Source of the DNA: Oscillospiraceae bacterium
Lineage (GTDB): Bacteria; Bacillota; Clostridia; Oscillospirales; Ruminococcaceae
Direction of reading: 5' to 3'
Length of the DNA stretch: 64,000 bases
Assembly: GCA_017415165.1 (NCBI GenBank)
Contig: JAFQIY010000046.1
Location: forward strand, 1-64,000
Part shown: positions 17,530 to 26,379 of the stretch, piece after piece
Layout: each line of letters starts with the position of its first letter
How positions within the stretch are numbered: position 1 is the stretch's first letter
The notes under the pieces: model-generated
What the model was told of the DNA's origin: nothing
Database searches by the model: none
What the model saw: the letters and a program-made list of their open reading frames with translations, nothing else
Program-made: the position numbers and the translations under genes

Positions 17530-17887
17530 AATAATGGGTTTCCAAAGGGTGTGCGCACCCTTTGGTAGGGTACTTAGGGACAGCGTCCCTAAGTCGCTCT
17601 CCGCAGAGAGCGAAACTCTCGCTTGCGCCCGCAGGCGCTGCTTTGAAAACGCTCCGCAAGGGTGAATTTTGCAACCGTGTTGCAAAAGAGGGACGCCCTG
17701 CACGAGAGGGCGTCCCTAACAGTCGCGAAGCTACTGCTATTCTTGAGCAATGAAAGTAAAGTTACGTCAAAAACGTTCCACTGGAACGTTTTTGAGGAAT
17801 GTTCTGTCTGTACTTGCAACAAGGGGAAGCGGTCGTGTCCGCTTCCCCTCGAAATGCTGTCGCATTTCTCACCCCATTCTCCGTTTT
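17530..17887 (-). repeat. Multi-hairpin intergenic repeat, copy B
   Basis: A full-length inverted copy of the element at 1-360, reading on the minus strand. Conserved linkers such as GACGTAACTTTACTTT and GCAGCGCCTGCGGGCGCAAG are shared, while stems differ by paired changes. Examples: CGTGCC/GGCACG in copy A is CGTTCC/GGAACG here, and the stem at 172-200 of copy A differs at four positions, all compensated here. One pair (A opposite G) in the fourth stem is lost. No coding gene is supported. Confidence 0.85.
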
Positions 17888-17901
17888 AGAACGATTGGGG
17901 T

Positions 17902-17989
17902 GTTTCGCCGTCTGCGGACGGCGATTTAGGGGCGTTGCCCCTAAAAACCCCACCAAAGGGTGCGAAGCCCCCTTTGGAAACCCATTATT
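17902..17989 (+). repeat. Multi-hairpin intergenic repeat, 3' fragment (copy C)
   Basis: Only the last three hairpins of the element, in opposite orientation to copy B and starting 15 bp from its 5' end. The first stem reads CGCCGTC/GACGGCG, against CGCCCTC/GAGGGCG in copy A and CGCTCTC/GAGAGCG in copy B, so three versions keep pairing around the same TGCG loop. Confidence 0.8.
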
Positions 17990-18007
17990 GCTTCGCTAAT
18001 TCTGCAA

Positions 18008-18040
18008 CAACTCCTAACTCCACTCTTCACTCTCCACACT
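18008..18040. repeat. Fragment of the short G/A-rich repeat
   Basis: CAACTCCTAACTCCACTCTT and the following CACTCTCCACACT are the complement of the repeat at 5211-5306. It fills the space between copy C of the multi-hairpin element and the gpmI terminator. Confidence 0.6.
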
Positions 18041-18076
18041 AAAAAACGGTTTCTGAAATTTCAGAAACCGTTTTTT
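18041..18076. terminator. Terminator of gpmI
   Basis: An 18-bp perfect inverted repeat (18041-18058 with 18059-18076) ending in A and T runs on either side, able to act on both strands. Confidence 0.9.
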
Positions 18077-18082
18077 CTATAA

Positions 18083-19603
18083 TCAAACAATAAGTGACTT
18101 ACCTGTCATTTCTGCCGGCTGTGGTACGCCGAGAATCTGGAGCATTGTTGGTGCGATATCTGCGAGTACGCCGCCTTCACGGAGCTTGCAGTCGCCGCAG
18201 CCTACAACAATCAGCGGAACTGGGTTTGTTGTATGTGCTGTGAATGGTGAGCCGTCAGCTTCCATAAGCTTATCAGCGTTGCCGTGGTCGGCTGTGATGA
18301 TTGCTGCACCGCCCTTTGCGAGGATAGCGTTTACCATTCTGCCTACGCACTCGTCAACAGCTTCAACTGCTGCTGTTGCTGCTTCGATGATACCTGTATG
18401 TCCAACCATATCGCAGTTAGCATAGTTGAGGATAATAACGTCATACTTATCGGAGTCGATAGCCTTTTCAACTGCGTCTGTAACCTCGTATGCGCTCATT
18501 TCAGGCTTCATATCGAAGGTTGCAACCTTTGGAGAGTCGATGAGAATTCTGTCCTCGCCCTCAAAAGTTGTTTCCTCTCCGCCGTTGAAGAAGAATGTAA
18601 CATGAGCATACTTCTGTGTTTCAGCGATACGGAGCTGAGTCATACCCTGCTTGCTGATGTATTCGCCGAGGGTCATTGTGAGAGCCTCTGGAGGGAATGC
18701 AACGGAAACGTTTGGCATTTCAGCGTCGTACTGAGCCATACAAACGAAATTGAGCGGGAAGAAGCCGTTCTTTCTTTCAAAGCCTGTGAATGCTTCGTCA
18801 ACGAAGGAACGTGTAATCTGTCTTGCACGGTCAGGACGGAAGTTGAAGAAGATTACGCTGTCGTCAGCAGCAATCTTGCCGTTTGTATCAACAACTGTAG
18901 GAAGCATAAATTCGTCTGTTACGCCGTTTGCATAAGAATTCTTGATAGCTTCAACAGGGTCGGTTTCCTTAACGCCTTCGCCGTAAACAAGTGCAGCATA
19001 AGCCTTTTCAACACGGTCCCAAGCGTTGTCACGGTCCATAGCGTAGAAACGACCTGCGATTGTTGCAACAGAGCCTACGCCGATTTTGCCGATTTCAGCA
19101 ACAAGTTCTTCCATATATTCAGCAGCGGAAGATGGCGGAACGTCACGTCCGTCGAGGAAAGCGTGAACGTAAACCTTGTCAAGACCGTTCTTCTTAGCCA
19201 TTTCGAGGAGACCGTAGAGGTGTTCCATATGGCTGTGTACGCCGCCGGGGGAAAGAAGTCCCATAAGGTGGAGTGCACTTCCCTTAGCCTTACAGTTTTC
19301 GATAGCGGAAACGAGTGCAGGGTTTGTGAAGAAGTCGCCGTCCTTGATAGACTTGGAAATCTTAACGAGCATCTGATAAACAATTCTGCCTGCACCGATG
19401 TTGGTGTGACCAACCTCGGAGTTACCCATCTGACCGTCAGGGAGACCAACGTCAAGACCTGAAGCGCCGATGATTGTGTTGGGGCACTCAGCAAAATACT
19501 TGTCAAGGTTAGGCTTCTTTGCAGCAGCAATAGCGTTGCCGTAATCGGAGTTATTGATGCCGTAGCCGTCCATAATAATTAAAGCAAGAGGTTTTTTGCT
19601 CAT
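18083..19603 (-). CDS. gpmI: 2,3-bisphosphoglycerate-independent phosphoglycerate mutase
   Basis: 506 residues from the ATG at 19603 (AAAGGA lies properly before it; an ATG at 19621 is upstream of that site). It converts 3- to 2-phosphoglycerate in glycolysis using two manganese ions. [15 protein letters not shown] gives the first metal Asp. [19 protein letters not shown] contains the phosphorylated Ser and substrate-binding residues. [10 protein letters not shown] supplies the second metal set. It follows tpiA and a small membrane gene on the same strand, a usual glycolytic grouping. A long terminator follows. Confidence 0.97.
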   Translation of the reverse strand: MSKKPLALIIMDGYGINNSDYGNAIAAAKKPNLDKYFAECPNTIIGASGLDVGLPDGQMGNSEVGHTNIGAGRIVYQMLVKISKSIKDGDFFTNPALVSAIENCKAKGSALHLMGLLSPGGVHSHMEHLYGLLEMAKKNGLDKVYVHAFLDGRDVPPSSAAEYMEELVAEIGKIGVGSVATIAGRFYAMDRDNAWDRVEKAYAALVYGEGVKETDPVEAIKNSYANGVTDEFMLPTVVDTNGKIAADDSVIFFNFRPDRARQITRSFVDEAFTGFERKNGFFPLNFVCMAQYDAEMPNVSVAFPPEALTMTLGEYISKQGMTQLRIAETQKYAHVTFFFNGGEETTFEGEDRILIDSPKVATFDMKPEMSAYEVTDAVEKAIDSDKYDVIILNYANCDMVGHTGIIEAATAAVEAVDECVGRMVNAILAKGGAAIITADHGNADKLMEADGSPFTAHTTNPVPLIVVGCGDCKLREGGVLADIAPTMLQILGVPQPAEMTGKSLIV

Positions 19604-19621
19604 TGGAATTATTCCTTTCAA

Positions 19622-19948
19622 TTAAATATTCACGGATTTGGGCAGGAGCCAGAACCCCATATAGTAACGGGTTTCGTCCTCAAAGGGGTTGTAGTCCTTC
19701 CAGACCTTGTAGAAAAGTCCGTAGTAATCCTCGCTGCCGTTTTCGTACTCCATAACGGGCACGCAGAAAATCGGCGGCTGATTATTTTTCTTTGCACGGA
19801 CCAAGTCAACCGAGAAGAAGCACAGCGCAATTGTCAGCACAGCACCGCACACCGCCGCAATGATTTTCCACTGCTTTACGGTAAGGGGCTTGTCCCGATT
19901 ACGCTTTTCTTCTTCACGTCTTACACGCTTTAATCGTGAGGTTTTCAT
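19622..19948 (-). CDS. Hypothetical small membrane protein
   Basis: 108 residues, unrecognised. A very basic N-terminus (about 25 residues of Arg, Lys and Glu) precedes one hydrophobic segment at about 28-50, then an aromatic, acidic tail rich in Tyr. The topology suggests a short cytoplasmic head and an outside tail. AAAGGA precedes the ATG. It sits between tpiA and gpmI, with its stop next to the gpmI ribosome site, so it is cotranscribed with gpmI. Confidence 0.65.
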   Translation of the reverse strand: MKTSRLKRVRREEEKRNRDKPLTVKQWKIIAAVCGAVLTIALCFFSVDLVRAKKNNQPPIFCVPVMEYENGSEDYYGLFYKVWKDYNPFEDETRYYMGFWLLPKSVNI

Positions 19949-20011
19949 AAATAAAATCCTTTAAGAGTTACTTTAGAAAACGTACTTTGTGAGTTGTACT
20001 CACATCCCCAA

Positions 20012-20068
20012 AAGTTTTGTGCTTGCACAAAAACTTGGAGTGGTTAATTTTCGTGCCGAAAATTAACC
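20012..20068 (-). terminator. Hairpin cluster after tpiA
   Basis: Two stems: 20042-20053 with 20057-20068, overlapping the tpiA stop, and 20012-20022 with 20025-20036. A smaller one, GTGAGTTGTACTCAC, lies at 19989-20003. They may terminate part of the tpiA transcript before the small membrane gene and gpmI, or stabilise its 3' end. Confidence 0.55.
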
Positions 20069-20839
20069 ATTTACTGCTGCCTGAACGATTGTGTTAAAGT
20101 CAGCAGCCTTGAGGGAAGCACCACCGATGAGACCACCGTCAACGTTTGGCTTGGAGAGAAGCTCAGCAGCGTTAGCAGCGTTCATAGAGCCGCCGTACTG
20201 AATTGTTACAGCGTCAGCAGTTGCAGCGTCGTAAATCTTAGCAAGTGTAGCACGGATGAATGCGCAAACTTCTTCAGCCTGATCAGCTGTAGCTGTCTTG
20301 CCTGTACCGATAGCCCATACTGGTTCGTAAGCGATTACGCACTTCTTAACATCTTCAGCGGAGATATCGAAAAGGTCGAGCTTAATCTGACGTGCGATAA
20401 CTTCTTCAGTGATATTGCATTCTCTTTCCCAGAGAAGTTCGCCAACGCAAACGATTGGCTTGAGACCAGCAGCGAGAGCAGCCTTAGTTCTCTTGTTAAC
20501 TGTTTCGTCTGTTTCGCCGAAGTACTGTCTTCTTTCAGAGTGACCGAGAACAACGTATTCAACGCCAACTTCAACGAGCATATCAGCAGAGATTTCACCT
20601 GTGAATGCACCGCTCTTTTCAAAGTGGCAGTTTTCAGCGCCAACCTTAACATTGGAGCCTGCTGTTGTATTTACAGCTGTTTCGAGGTTTGTGAAAGGTA
20701 CGCAAGCGATAACTTCAACCTTGCCGTCAGCATTAGCAACGAGTGGCTTGATAGCTTCGAGAAGCTCCTTAGCTTCAGGACGGGTCTTGTTCATCTTCCA
20801 GTTACCTGCGATAATAGCTTTTCTGAGATTCTTGTTCAT
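20063..20839 (-). CDS. tpiA: Triose-phosphate isomerase
   Basis: 258 residues, normal length. It interconverts dihydroxyacetone phosphate and glyceraldehyde 3-phosphate. AGNWKMNKT holds the catalytic Lys, VVLGHSERR the catalytic His, VIAYEPVWAIGTGKTA the catalytic Glu and flexible loop 6, and IQYGGSMN and GLIGGASL the phosphate-binding loops. A consensus promoter and AAAGGAGT precede it. It leads the group tpiA, small membrane gene, gpmI; hairpins after its stop may reduce read-through. Confidence 0.98.
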   Translation of the reverse strand: MNKNLRKAIIAGNWKMNKTRPEAKELLEAIKPLVANADGKVEVIACVPFTNLETAVNTTAGSNVKVGAENCHFEKSGAFTGEISADMLVEVGVEYVVLGHSERRQYFGETDETVNKRTKAALAAGLKPIVCVGELLWERECNITEEVIARQIKLDLFDISAEDVKKCVIAYEPVWAIGTGKTATADQAEEVCAFIRATLAKIYDAATADAVTIQYGGSMNAANAAELLSKPNVDGGLIGGASLKAADFNTIVQAAVNG

Positions 20840-20883
20840 ATTGATTAACTCCTTTTTTAATAGAATGAAATTTTACCTATACA

Positions 20884-20912
20884 ATTATACTATATTACAA
20901 CTGCTTTGTCAA
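20884..20912 (-). promoter_or_regulatory. Consensus promoter of tpiA
   Basis: On the minus strand TTGACA (20907-20912), a 17-bp spacer and TATAAT (20884-20889): a perfect match, fitting a highly expressed glycolytic gene. Confidence 0.92.
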
Positions 20913-20967
20913 TTATTTGACAAATGCAAAAGTAAGTTTTTTTCGGTGCCGAATTTGTGTAAATAAG

Positions 20968-21002
20968 AAAAAACGTCCCCGCTGACATTGCAGCAGGGAC
21001 GC
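20968..21002 (-). terminator. Terminator of the GntR/ABC operon
   Basis: An imperfect GC-rich stem, GCGTCCCTGCTGCAATGTC against its partner GCGGGGACG, followed by six T on the minus strand, just past the last membrane gene. Confidence 0.85.
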
Positions 21003-21019
21003 TCAAAAGGAATATACAG

Positions 21020-21694
21020 TTAATATATGAATGCGTTTTTGATTTTTCTTGCACAGAGTGCAACGGCTGTGTAGATTATAAGTCCAACAGCGGAAACTGC
21101 GATAAGCCACGGTGCGTCTGCGGAAAGGTCGGGAGAAAGCGTTTGCAGAAGAACAACAAAACCTGCACCGCCGCCGATAAACATATAAGCAACCGCTGTA
21201 AGTGCAACACGGTTTGTATTCTTTTTTACTACCTTTTCTTCCTCATTCAGACTTTTAGGCTGTGCATAAGCATATCTGTCCTTTGAATACCACAATACAG
21301 CCACCGATACCGTTGCAAGAAAAATGCAGTCCATACAAAGGAAATACGGAAGCATATCAAGCTTGCCTGCAATGGATAAAAGTATGATATACGGAATTGC
21401 CATAAGCACTACGCCTATAAAGCTGTGTATTGTAATAACATCTACTATATCTGTGTTTCTCATAGGCATTACTCTGTAAAGCTTCAGATTACCCATAGCA
21501 ATTGACATATATACTATAGCCATTGAAACATTAAGCACGCTGAAGCAGAACATTCCCATTACTTTGATAAAGCCTTCATCAGCGAAAAACATTGAAAGTG
21601 TAAACAGCGGATAAACCATAACCATCAGCTTAACCAGCCAGCCCTCCGCCATAAAGGCAAGCCTTATTTTTTTAAGTAAAGATAATTTTTTCAT
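21020..21694 (-). CDS. Membrane component of the GntR-controlled ABC transporter
   Basis: 224 residues with six hydrophobic segments and short loops. Unlike the two genes before it, it lacks the shared N-terminal coil and the terminal SWN motif. Its place as last gene of the operon and its topology suggest an ABC-2-type membrane subunit. It starts 10 bases after the preceding gene stops. The substrate is unknown. Confidence 0.75.
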   Translation of the reverse strand: MKKLSLLKKIRLAFMAEGWLVKLMVMVYPLFTLSMFFADEGFIKVMGMFCFSVLNVSMAIVYMSIAMGNLKLYRVMPMRNTDIVDVITIHSFIGVVLMAIPYIILLSIAGKLDMLPYFLCMDCIFLATVSVAVLWYSKDRYAYAQPKSLNEEEKVVKKNTNRVALTAVAYMFIGGGAGFVVLLQTLSPDLSADAPWLIAVSAVGLIIYTAVALCARKIKNAFIY

Positions 21695-21704
21695 AAGCTA
21701 TCTC

Positions 21705-22469
21705 CTATTGCATATTCCAGGAAATATTCTTCCTGTGCTTCGTCCAGATTTCCGCACCTACCGTCAACAGAACAGCGGCAACCACTGTAACGATTATTCC
21801 GTTTACTCCAGACAGAAAGGATAACCCCTCTGCACTTGCGGAAAGTACTTCGTAGCTTTCCATTGCACCTCTCAGAAGCGGATGACTGGCAAATACTGCA
21901 CCAAATGCAGCAGGCAATGTCATAAATTTCATATGCCACGCTGTTGAAATAAACATAAGTGCTGTTTCCGCACCGATAAATCCAATCACGCAAAGTCCTG
22001 TTATGCCGTGATTTACTTCATAGCCGTTGTTTTCAGCTACAAGCATAGCAGTTTGCAATGCGGCTGTAATAATCGTTGAAGCAGCAAGCTGTCTTTCCCA
22101 GTTCAAAAGACGAAGGTGAAGCGAGTCCTTTGCACTGAATGGAAGTGACGCAAGAAATTTGCCCGTAAAAATCGTACTGCCATACTGTGTCGTAAAATTT
22201 TCTGTTGAGCCTGCAACCGTGCTGTTATCGCCCATATTTGAAGTGGATATCATCGAAAATATTCCCATAGCCATATACAACATAAGGTTATGAACGGGGA
22301 ATATGTCAAGCATATCGTTGTCATTCAGACCTATAACGAAAAGTGAAACATCAAGAATAATTATCAGGATTGCCGCAATGGCAATAAGCCAGACTGCAAC
22401 ACCGCTTCTGCTGTACGCTTTTGTAACCCTTTCAAGATGTATTGCACGCTTTCTTTCTTCAATTGTCAT
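21705..22469 (-). CDS. ABC-2-type membrane subunit, paralogue 1
   Basis: 254 residues, about six hydrophobic segments after a charged N-terminal helix (ERKRAIHLERVTKAYSR). It is clearly related to the next gene upstream: both share the LPF.AKD motif near residue 110, a similar helix pattern and a C-terminus ending NISWNMQ or NVSWNLR. The pair therefore arose by duplication and probably forms a heterodimeric membrane part for the ATPase at 23260-24126. Confidence 0.78.
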   Translation of the reverse strand: MTIEERKRAIHLERVTKAYSRSGVAVWLIAIAAILIIILDVSLFVIGLNDNDMLDIFPVHNLMLYMAMGIFSMISTSNMGDNSTVAGSTENFTTQYGSTIFTGKFLASLPFSAKDSLHLRLLNWERQLAASTIITAALQTAMLVAENNGYEVNHGITGLCVIGFIGAETALMFISTAWHMKFMTLPAAFGAVFASHPLLRGAMESYEVLSASAEGLSFLSGVNGIIVTVVAAVLLTVGAEIWTKHRKNISWNMQ

Positions 22470-22486
22470 ATAACCTCACCCCTGCG

Positions 22487-23263
22487 TTATCTCAGATTCC
22501 AGGAAACATTCTGCTTGCTGTCGGCAATTTTCTTTGCAGCAAATGCAATTGCCACGCCGCATACAGCGAGAAAAATCATTCCCGGAACCTCTGCGAAAAC
22601 CTCAAGAAATTCAACTGCTGCTGCAAATTCAGCGGACTTTTCGTGGTCATCTGCAAAAGAAGCCATACCCATTATCGAAACAACGGGAAATGCTGCTGCC
22701 GCCGCTGTTGTGAGCATTACAGGAACAGGCTTTTTCATATACAGCGTTGACATCATAATCAGTTCGTATATTACAAGCACGATAACAGTTGCACCGCCGA
22801 AGCCGCAGTGCATTGTGTAGCCTTTGTTTCCTGCAAGCATACAGAGTATCTGAACGATTATTGTTGTGCCGATTGCTGTGAAAAGCTGTATCTGAAAATT
22901 TTTCACACGCATATAGATTACGTCCTTTGCGTGAAACGGAAGCGTACTCAGGAAGTCGCTGCCATTCATACTTCCGCCAATGCCCATAGCGGCGGTGTTG
23001 TTGCTTGTAAGAGTCTGAATGTTGCTTATATATGAGGTTGCAATGTAGGACATTGTGCCGATGAAAATTGTTGCAAAAAAGATATGGAACGGCAAAATCA
23101 TATAAAGCTCGTCGTCCTCTGCCGCAGCAAAAAGAAGCATAATATCAATCAGCAGAACAGTAACGGGTATGAGAATTCTTGATATAAGTGACATACCGTA
23201 AACGCCTTGCATTTTTGTTACCTTTTCAAGCAGCTTCAATCTGTTTTTCTCCGCCTTTGTCAT
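22487..23263 (-). CDS. ABC-2-type membrane subunit, paralogue 2
   Basis: 258 residues, about six hydrophobic segments. The N-terminal charged helix (EKNRLKLLEKVTKMQG), STLPFHAKDV motif and terminal NVSWNLR match the paralogue downstream. Its start overlaps the ATPase stop by 4 bases, so translation is coupled. The arrangement GntR, ATPase, membrane subunits resembles ytr-type systems that respond to cell-wall stress, but the substrate is not shown by the sequence. Confidence 0.8.
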   Translation of the reverse strand: MTKAEKNRLKLLEKVTKMQGVYGMSLISRILIPVTVLLIDIMLLFAAAEDDELYMILPFHIFFATIFIGTMSYIATSYISNIQTLTSNNTAAMGIGGSMNGSDFLSTLPFHAKDVIYMRVKNFQIQLFTAIGTTIIVQILCMLAGNKGYTMHCGFGGATVIVLVIYELIMMSTLYMKKPVPVMLTTAAAAAFPVVSIMGMASFADDHEKSAEFAAAVEFLEVFAEVPGMIFLAVCGVAIAFAAKKIADSKQNVSWNLR

Positions 23264-24126
23264 ACGGCAAGCTCCTTTCTGTTTTGCCAGATTGAGAATG
23301 TAAGCAGGTTTTCCACGTTAGGATTTCTCACGCTTACGCCGTTGAATTTGCCGAGGTTTTCACGGAGAACAAGTGCTTCAAAGCCTGCGTTTGTCTTTCT
23401 GATACCGATTGTGTATTTCTCATTGTCACGGGTCAGCTTGTCGTTTGCACCGCTGATTACGGCGTACTTATCCTCGATAAGGTCAATGCTCATTGATTCA
23501 CGGATTTTGCCGTCGATGATAAGCGTGATAACGTCAGCAATCTTGTCAAGGTCGCCTGTGATATGTGTTGAGAACAGCACTGAGCGTTCACCGTCCGCAA
23601 CAAACTCACGGAGGATGTCGAGAATTTCAATTCTTGCCACAGGGTCAAGTCCCGCTGTAGGCTCATCAAGGATAAGAAGCTGCGGCTTGTGGGAAAGTGC
23701 AATCGCAAGCATTGCCTTTGTCTGCATACCCTTTGAAAATGCGGAAATTTTCTTCTTTTCGGGCAAATCCCACATTTTGATAAGCTTGCTGAACTTTTCC
23801 TTGTCCCAGTTTTCGTAAGCAAGTGCACAAGCCTGTGCTGTCTTTGCGAGGGTGGAGTTATAGAAAAGGTAGCACTCGTCTGAAACGTAGCCGATTTTAT
23901 TCTTCACGGCAATTTCGTCCGCAATGTTATCGAAGCCGCATACTGTGATTTTTCCGTCTGTTCTGTCAATCATATTCATTATCAGGCGGATAATCGTTGT
24001 CTTGCCTGCACCGTTCTGACCAATGAGTCCCATAACCGTACCTGGCTCAATGGAGAATCTTACATTATCGAGTTTAAAGTCCTTATAGTCCTTACAAAGA
24101 TTATTAATGTTAAGAATGTCATTCAT
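23260..24126 (-). CDS. ABC transporter ATPase (YtrB-like)
   Basis: 288 residues. Walker A GQNGAGKTT near residue 37, signature-like FSKGMQTKAML near 134, Walker B LLILDEPTAGLDP near 154, H-loop STHI near 188. The tail beyond about 215 is a small extra domain typical of drug- and lantibiotic-type ATPases. It energises the two paralogous membrane subunits. It is the second gene of the GntR operon, 37 bases after the regulator, with AAAGGAAT before its ATG. Confidence 0.93.
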   Translation of the reverse strand: MNDILNINNLCKDYKDFKLDNVRFSIEPGTVMGLIGQNGAGKTTIIRLIMNMIDRTDGKITVCGFDNIADEIAVKNKIGYVSDECYLFYNSTLAKTAQACALAYENWDKEKFSKLIKMWDLPEKKKISAFSKGMQTKAMLAIALSHKPQLLILDEPTAGLDPVARIEILDILREFVADGERSVLFSTHITGDLDKIADVITLIIDGKIRESMSIDLIEDKYAVISGANDKLTRDNEKYTIGIRKTNAGFEALVLRENLGKFNGVSVRNPNVENLLTFSIWQNRKELAV

Positions 24127-24163
24127 ATATATATTCCTTTCAAATTGTATTTGTTATTGGTTT

Positions 24164-24541
24164 CTATTTCTTGTTTCGGTAGATTGTTTTCAGTTCATCA
24201 TCAAGACGCTCCATCGGAACATCAAGCTTTTTCAGCGCTTCCGCCTGCTTTCTGAAAAGCTCAAGCGCTTCATCAACGTGTTTTTCCTGCATCATACTGA
24301 CGTCCTCCAGTTTAACAAATGTACCCTTGCCTGCAACCGTGTAAATCAAGCCTTCCTGTTCAAGGTCAGCGTACGCTCGCTTTGTGGTAATCATACTCAC
24401 GTTAAGGTCGGCGGAAAGCTGTCTTACGCTGGGCATAAGCTCGTGGGCTTTCAGCTCGCCGTTCATTATCGCCTGTCTGATTCCGTCCTTGACCTGCTCA
24501 TACATCGGCTTGTCACCTGCTGCGTTGATGTATAAATTCAC
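24164..24541 (-). CDS. GntR-family repressor (YtrA subfamily)
   Basis: 125 residues: a winged helix of about 75 residues (PMYEQVKDGIRQAIMNGELK, then LPSVRQLSADLNVSMITTKRAYADLEQEGLI) and a short helical tail instead of a ligand-binding domain, which defines the YtrA type. Such proteins repress the ABC operon they head and are often released under cell-envelope stress. A 13-bp inverted repeat covers its own promoter, a direct sign of autoregulation. Confidence 0.93.
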   Translation of the reverse strand: MNLYINAAGDKPMYEQVKDGIRQAIMNGELKAHELMPSVRQLSADLNVSMITTKRAYADLEQEGLIYTVAGKGTFVKLEDVSMMQEKHVDEALELFRKQAEALKKLDVPMERLDDELKTIYRNKK

Positions 24542-24556
24542 TCAATCGCCTCCTTC

Positions 24557-24615
24557 TGTGTATACTGTGCATAACGTTATATACACAGTATACACAGATA
24601 TACACACCTTGTCAA
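24557..24615 (-). promoter_or_regulatory. GntR operon promoter and operator
   Basis: On the minus strand TTGACA (24610-24615), a 17-bp spacer and TATACT (24587-24592). The -10 lies inside the right arm of a perfect 13-bp inverted repeat: TGTGTATACTGTG (24557-24569) and CACAGTATACACA (24584-24596). Extra TATACACA half-sites lie at about 24599-24606 and 24624-24631. A repressor bound here would block the polymerase. Confidence 0.88.
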
Positions 24616-24850
24616 TACGCATATACACATTTTGTAAGTTATTACAACTAATTTTAAATTTAGCGAGCGTTATTAGTGCATAATCAACAACAAAGCACTA
24701 TGTAACTGTGTATATACAGATATCTATAGCGCAGCTGTGTATTTATTGATGTTATGTACAAAAAATAAAATGTACGGCTTTTACTCTTGCTTTTTTACGC
24801 AGTTTGTTATATACTAATATAGTGTTATGTTTTATGAAAGGACGATTTTT

Positions 24851-26323
24851 ATGGGCAGTAAAAAAATCGGATTTGACAATGATAAATATCTGAAAATGCA
24901 GTCTGAACACATCAGGGAACGCATTTCTCAGTTCGGCGATAAGCTGTATCTTGAATTCGGCGGAAAGCTTTTTGACGACTTCCACGCTTCACGCGTACTC
25001 CCCGGCTTCAAGCCTGACAGTAAGCTTCAGATGCTTCTCCAGCTGAAGGATGACGTTGAAATCGTTATTGTAATCAGTGCTGGAGATATCGAAAAGAACA
25101 AGGTACGCGGCGACCTGGGAATTACTTACGATATGGACGTTATACGTCTGTTCAATATCTTCTCAAAAATCGGACTGTATGTAAGCAGCGTTGTTCTTAC
25201 TCAGTACGAGGGACAGGCTTCTGCTGACGCTTTTCAGGAACGTCTTGAGGCGCTTGGTATCAAGGTTTACCACCACTACCACATCAAGGGTTACCCCTCA
25301 AATCTCCAGCTGATTATGAGTGACGAGGGCTTCGGCAAGAACGATTTTATCGAAACCACCCACAACCTTGTTGTCATTACAGCACCCGGTCCCGGAAGCG
25401 GAAAGATGGCTACCTGTCTTTCTCAGCTTTACCACGAACACAAGCGCGGCGTCAAGGCGGGTTATGCAAAGTTCGAGACATTCCCTATCTGGAATATTCC
25501 CCTCCGTCACCCTGTCAACCTTGCTTACGAGGCGGCTACCTCTGACCTTAACGACGTGAATATGATTGACCCGTATCACCTTGAAGCATACGGCGTGACA
25601 ACCGTAAACTACAACCGTGACGTAGAGGTTTTCCCCGTACTTAATGCAATTTTCGAAAAAATTATCGGAGAGTCACCCTACAAGTCCCCTACCGATATGG
25701 GCGTAAATATGGTCGGCAACTGCATTGTTGACGATGAAGCTGTCTGCGAAGCGTCACGTCAGGAGATTATCCGCCGTTACTATGCGGCACTCTGCGGACG
25801 ACGTCAGGGTATGGTTGCCGATGATGAAATCTACAAGCTTGAACTGCTTATGAAGCAGGCAGAAGTCAACGCTTCTGACAGAAATGTTGTTGCACCTGCT
25901 CTTGAAAAGGAACAGGCAACGGGTGCACCTGCCGCTGCTATGGAGCTTCCTGACGGAACAATTCTTACGGGTAAGACTTCAAATCTTCTCGGTGCTTCTT
26001 CGGCACTTCTGCTCAATGCGCTGAAATATTTTGCCGAAATTGATGACGAAGTATTGCTTATGTCCCCGCAGGTTATCGAGCCTATTCAGAATTTAAAGGT
26101 TGAACACCTCGGCAACATCAATCCGCGTCTGCACACGGACGAAACTCTCCTTGCACTTTCCATCTGTGCAGCAACAAGCGAAAAGGCAAAGCTTGCTATG
26201 GAACAGATTGCAAAGCTGAGAGGCTGTGAGGTTCACTCGACGGTAATTCTTTCCCCTGTTGATGAGAGAATTTTCAAGCGTCTTGGTATCAATGTTACCT
26301 GCGAACCTAAATATGAAAAATAA
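24851..26323 (+). CDS. DUF1846 family protein
   Basis: 490 residues from the ATG at 24851 with GAAAGGA before it (an ATG at 24827 has none). It matches the DUF1846 family, widespread in Firmicutes and of unknown function. A glycine-rich loop, APGPGSGKMATCLSQL, near residue 190 looks like a nucleotide-binding P-loop. The C-terminal third has an oligomerisation-like helical region. It stands alone between the GntR operon promoter and a terminator. The region 24640-24826 before it has weak TATACACA-like half-sites, so co-control with the GntR system is possible but unproven. Confidence 0.88.
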   Translation: MGSKKIGFDNDKYLKMQSEHIRERISQFGDKLYLEFGGKLFDDFHASRVLPGFKPDSKLQMLLQLKDDVEIVIVISAGDIEKNKVRGDLGITYDMDVIRLFNIFSKIGLYVSSVVLTQYEGQASADAFQERLEALGIKVYHHYHIKGYPSNLQLIMSDEGFGKNDFIETTHNLVVITAPGPGSGKMATCLSQLYHEHKRGVKAGYAKFETFPIWNIPLRHPVNLAYEAATSDLNDVNMIDPYHLEAYGVTTVNYNRDVEVFPVLNAIFEKIIGESPYKSPTDMGVNMVGNCIVDDEAVCEASRQEIIRRYYAALCGRRQGMVADDEIYKLELLMKQAEVNASDRNVVAPALEKEQATGAPAAAMELPDGTILTGKTSNLLGASSALLLNALKYFAEIDDEVLLMSPQVIEPIQNLKVEHLGNINPRLHTDETLLALSICAATSEKAKLAMEQIAKLRGCEVHSTVILSPVDERIFKRLGINVTCEPKYEK

Positions 26324-26340
26324 GTTTTTGCTTAATGAAA

Positions 26341-26372
26341 AAACCTGAGAAGAAATCAATCTTCTCAGGTTT
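26341..26372. terminator. Bidirectional terminator
   Basis: A 12-bp perfect stem (26341-26352 with 26361-26372), flanked by A-rich and T-rich sequence, between the convergent DUF1846 and ABC exporter genes. Confidence 0.9.
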
Positions 26373-26379
26373 TCTGTTT

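Noticed and set aside
18284-19462. A 392-residue frame antisense to gpmI
   Set aside because: Low-complexity Cys/Val-rich translation with no start signal, caused by codon bias of gpmI on the other strand.
24700-24756. Second GntR operator before the DUF1846 gene
   Set aside because: CTGTGTATATACAG and CTGTGTAT are present but do not form an inverted repeat comparable to the main site; kept only as a possibility.
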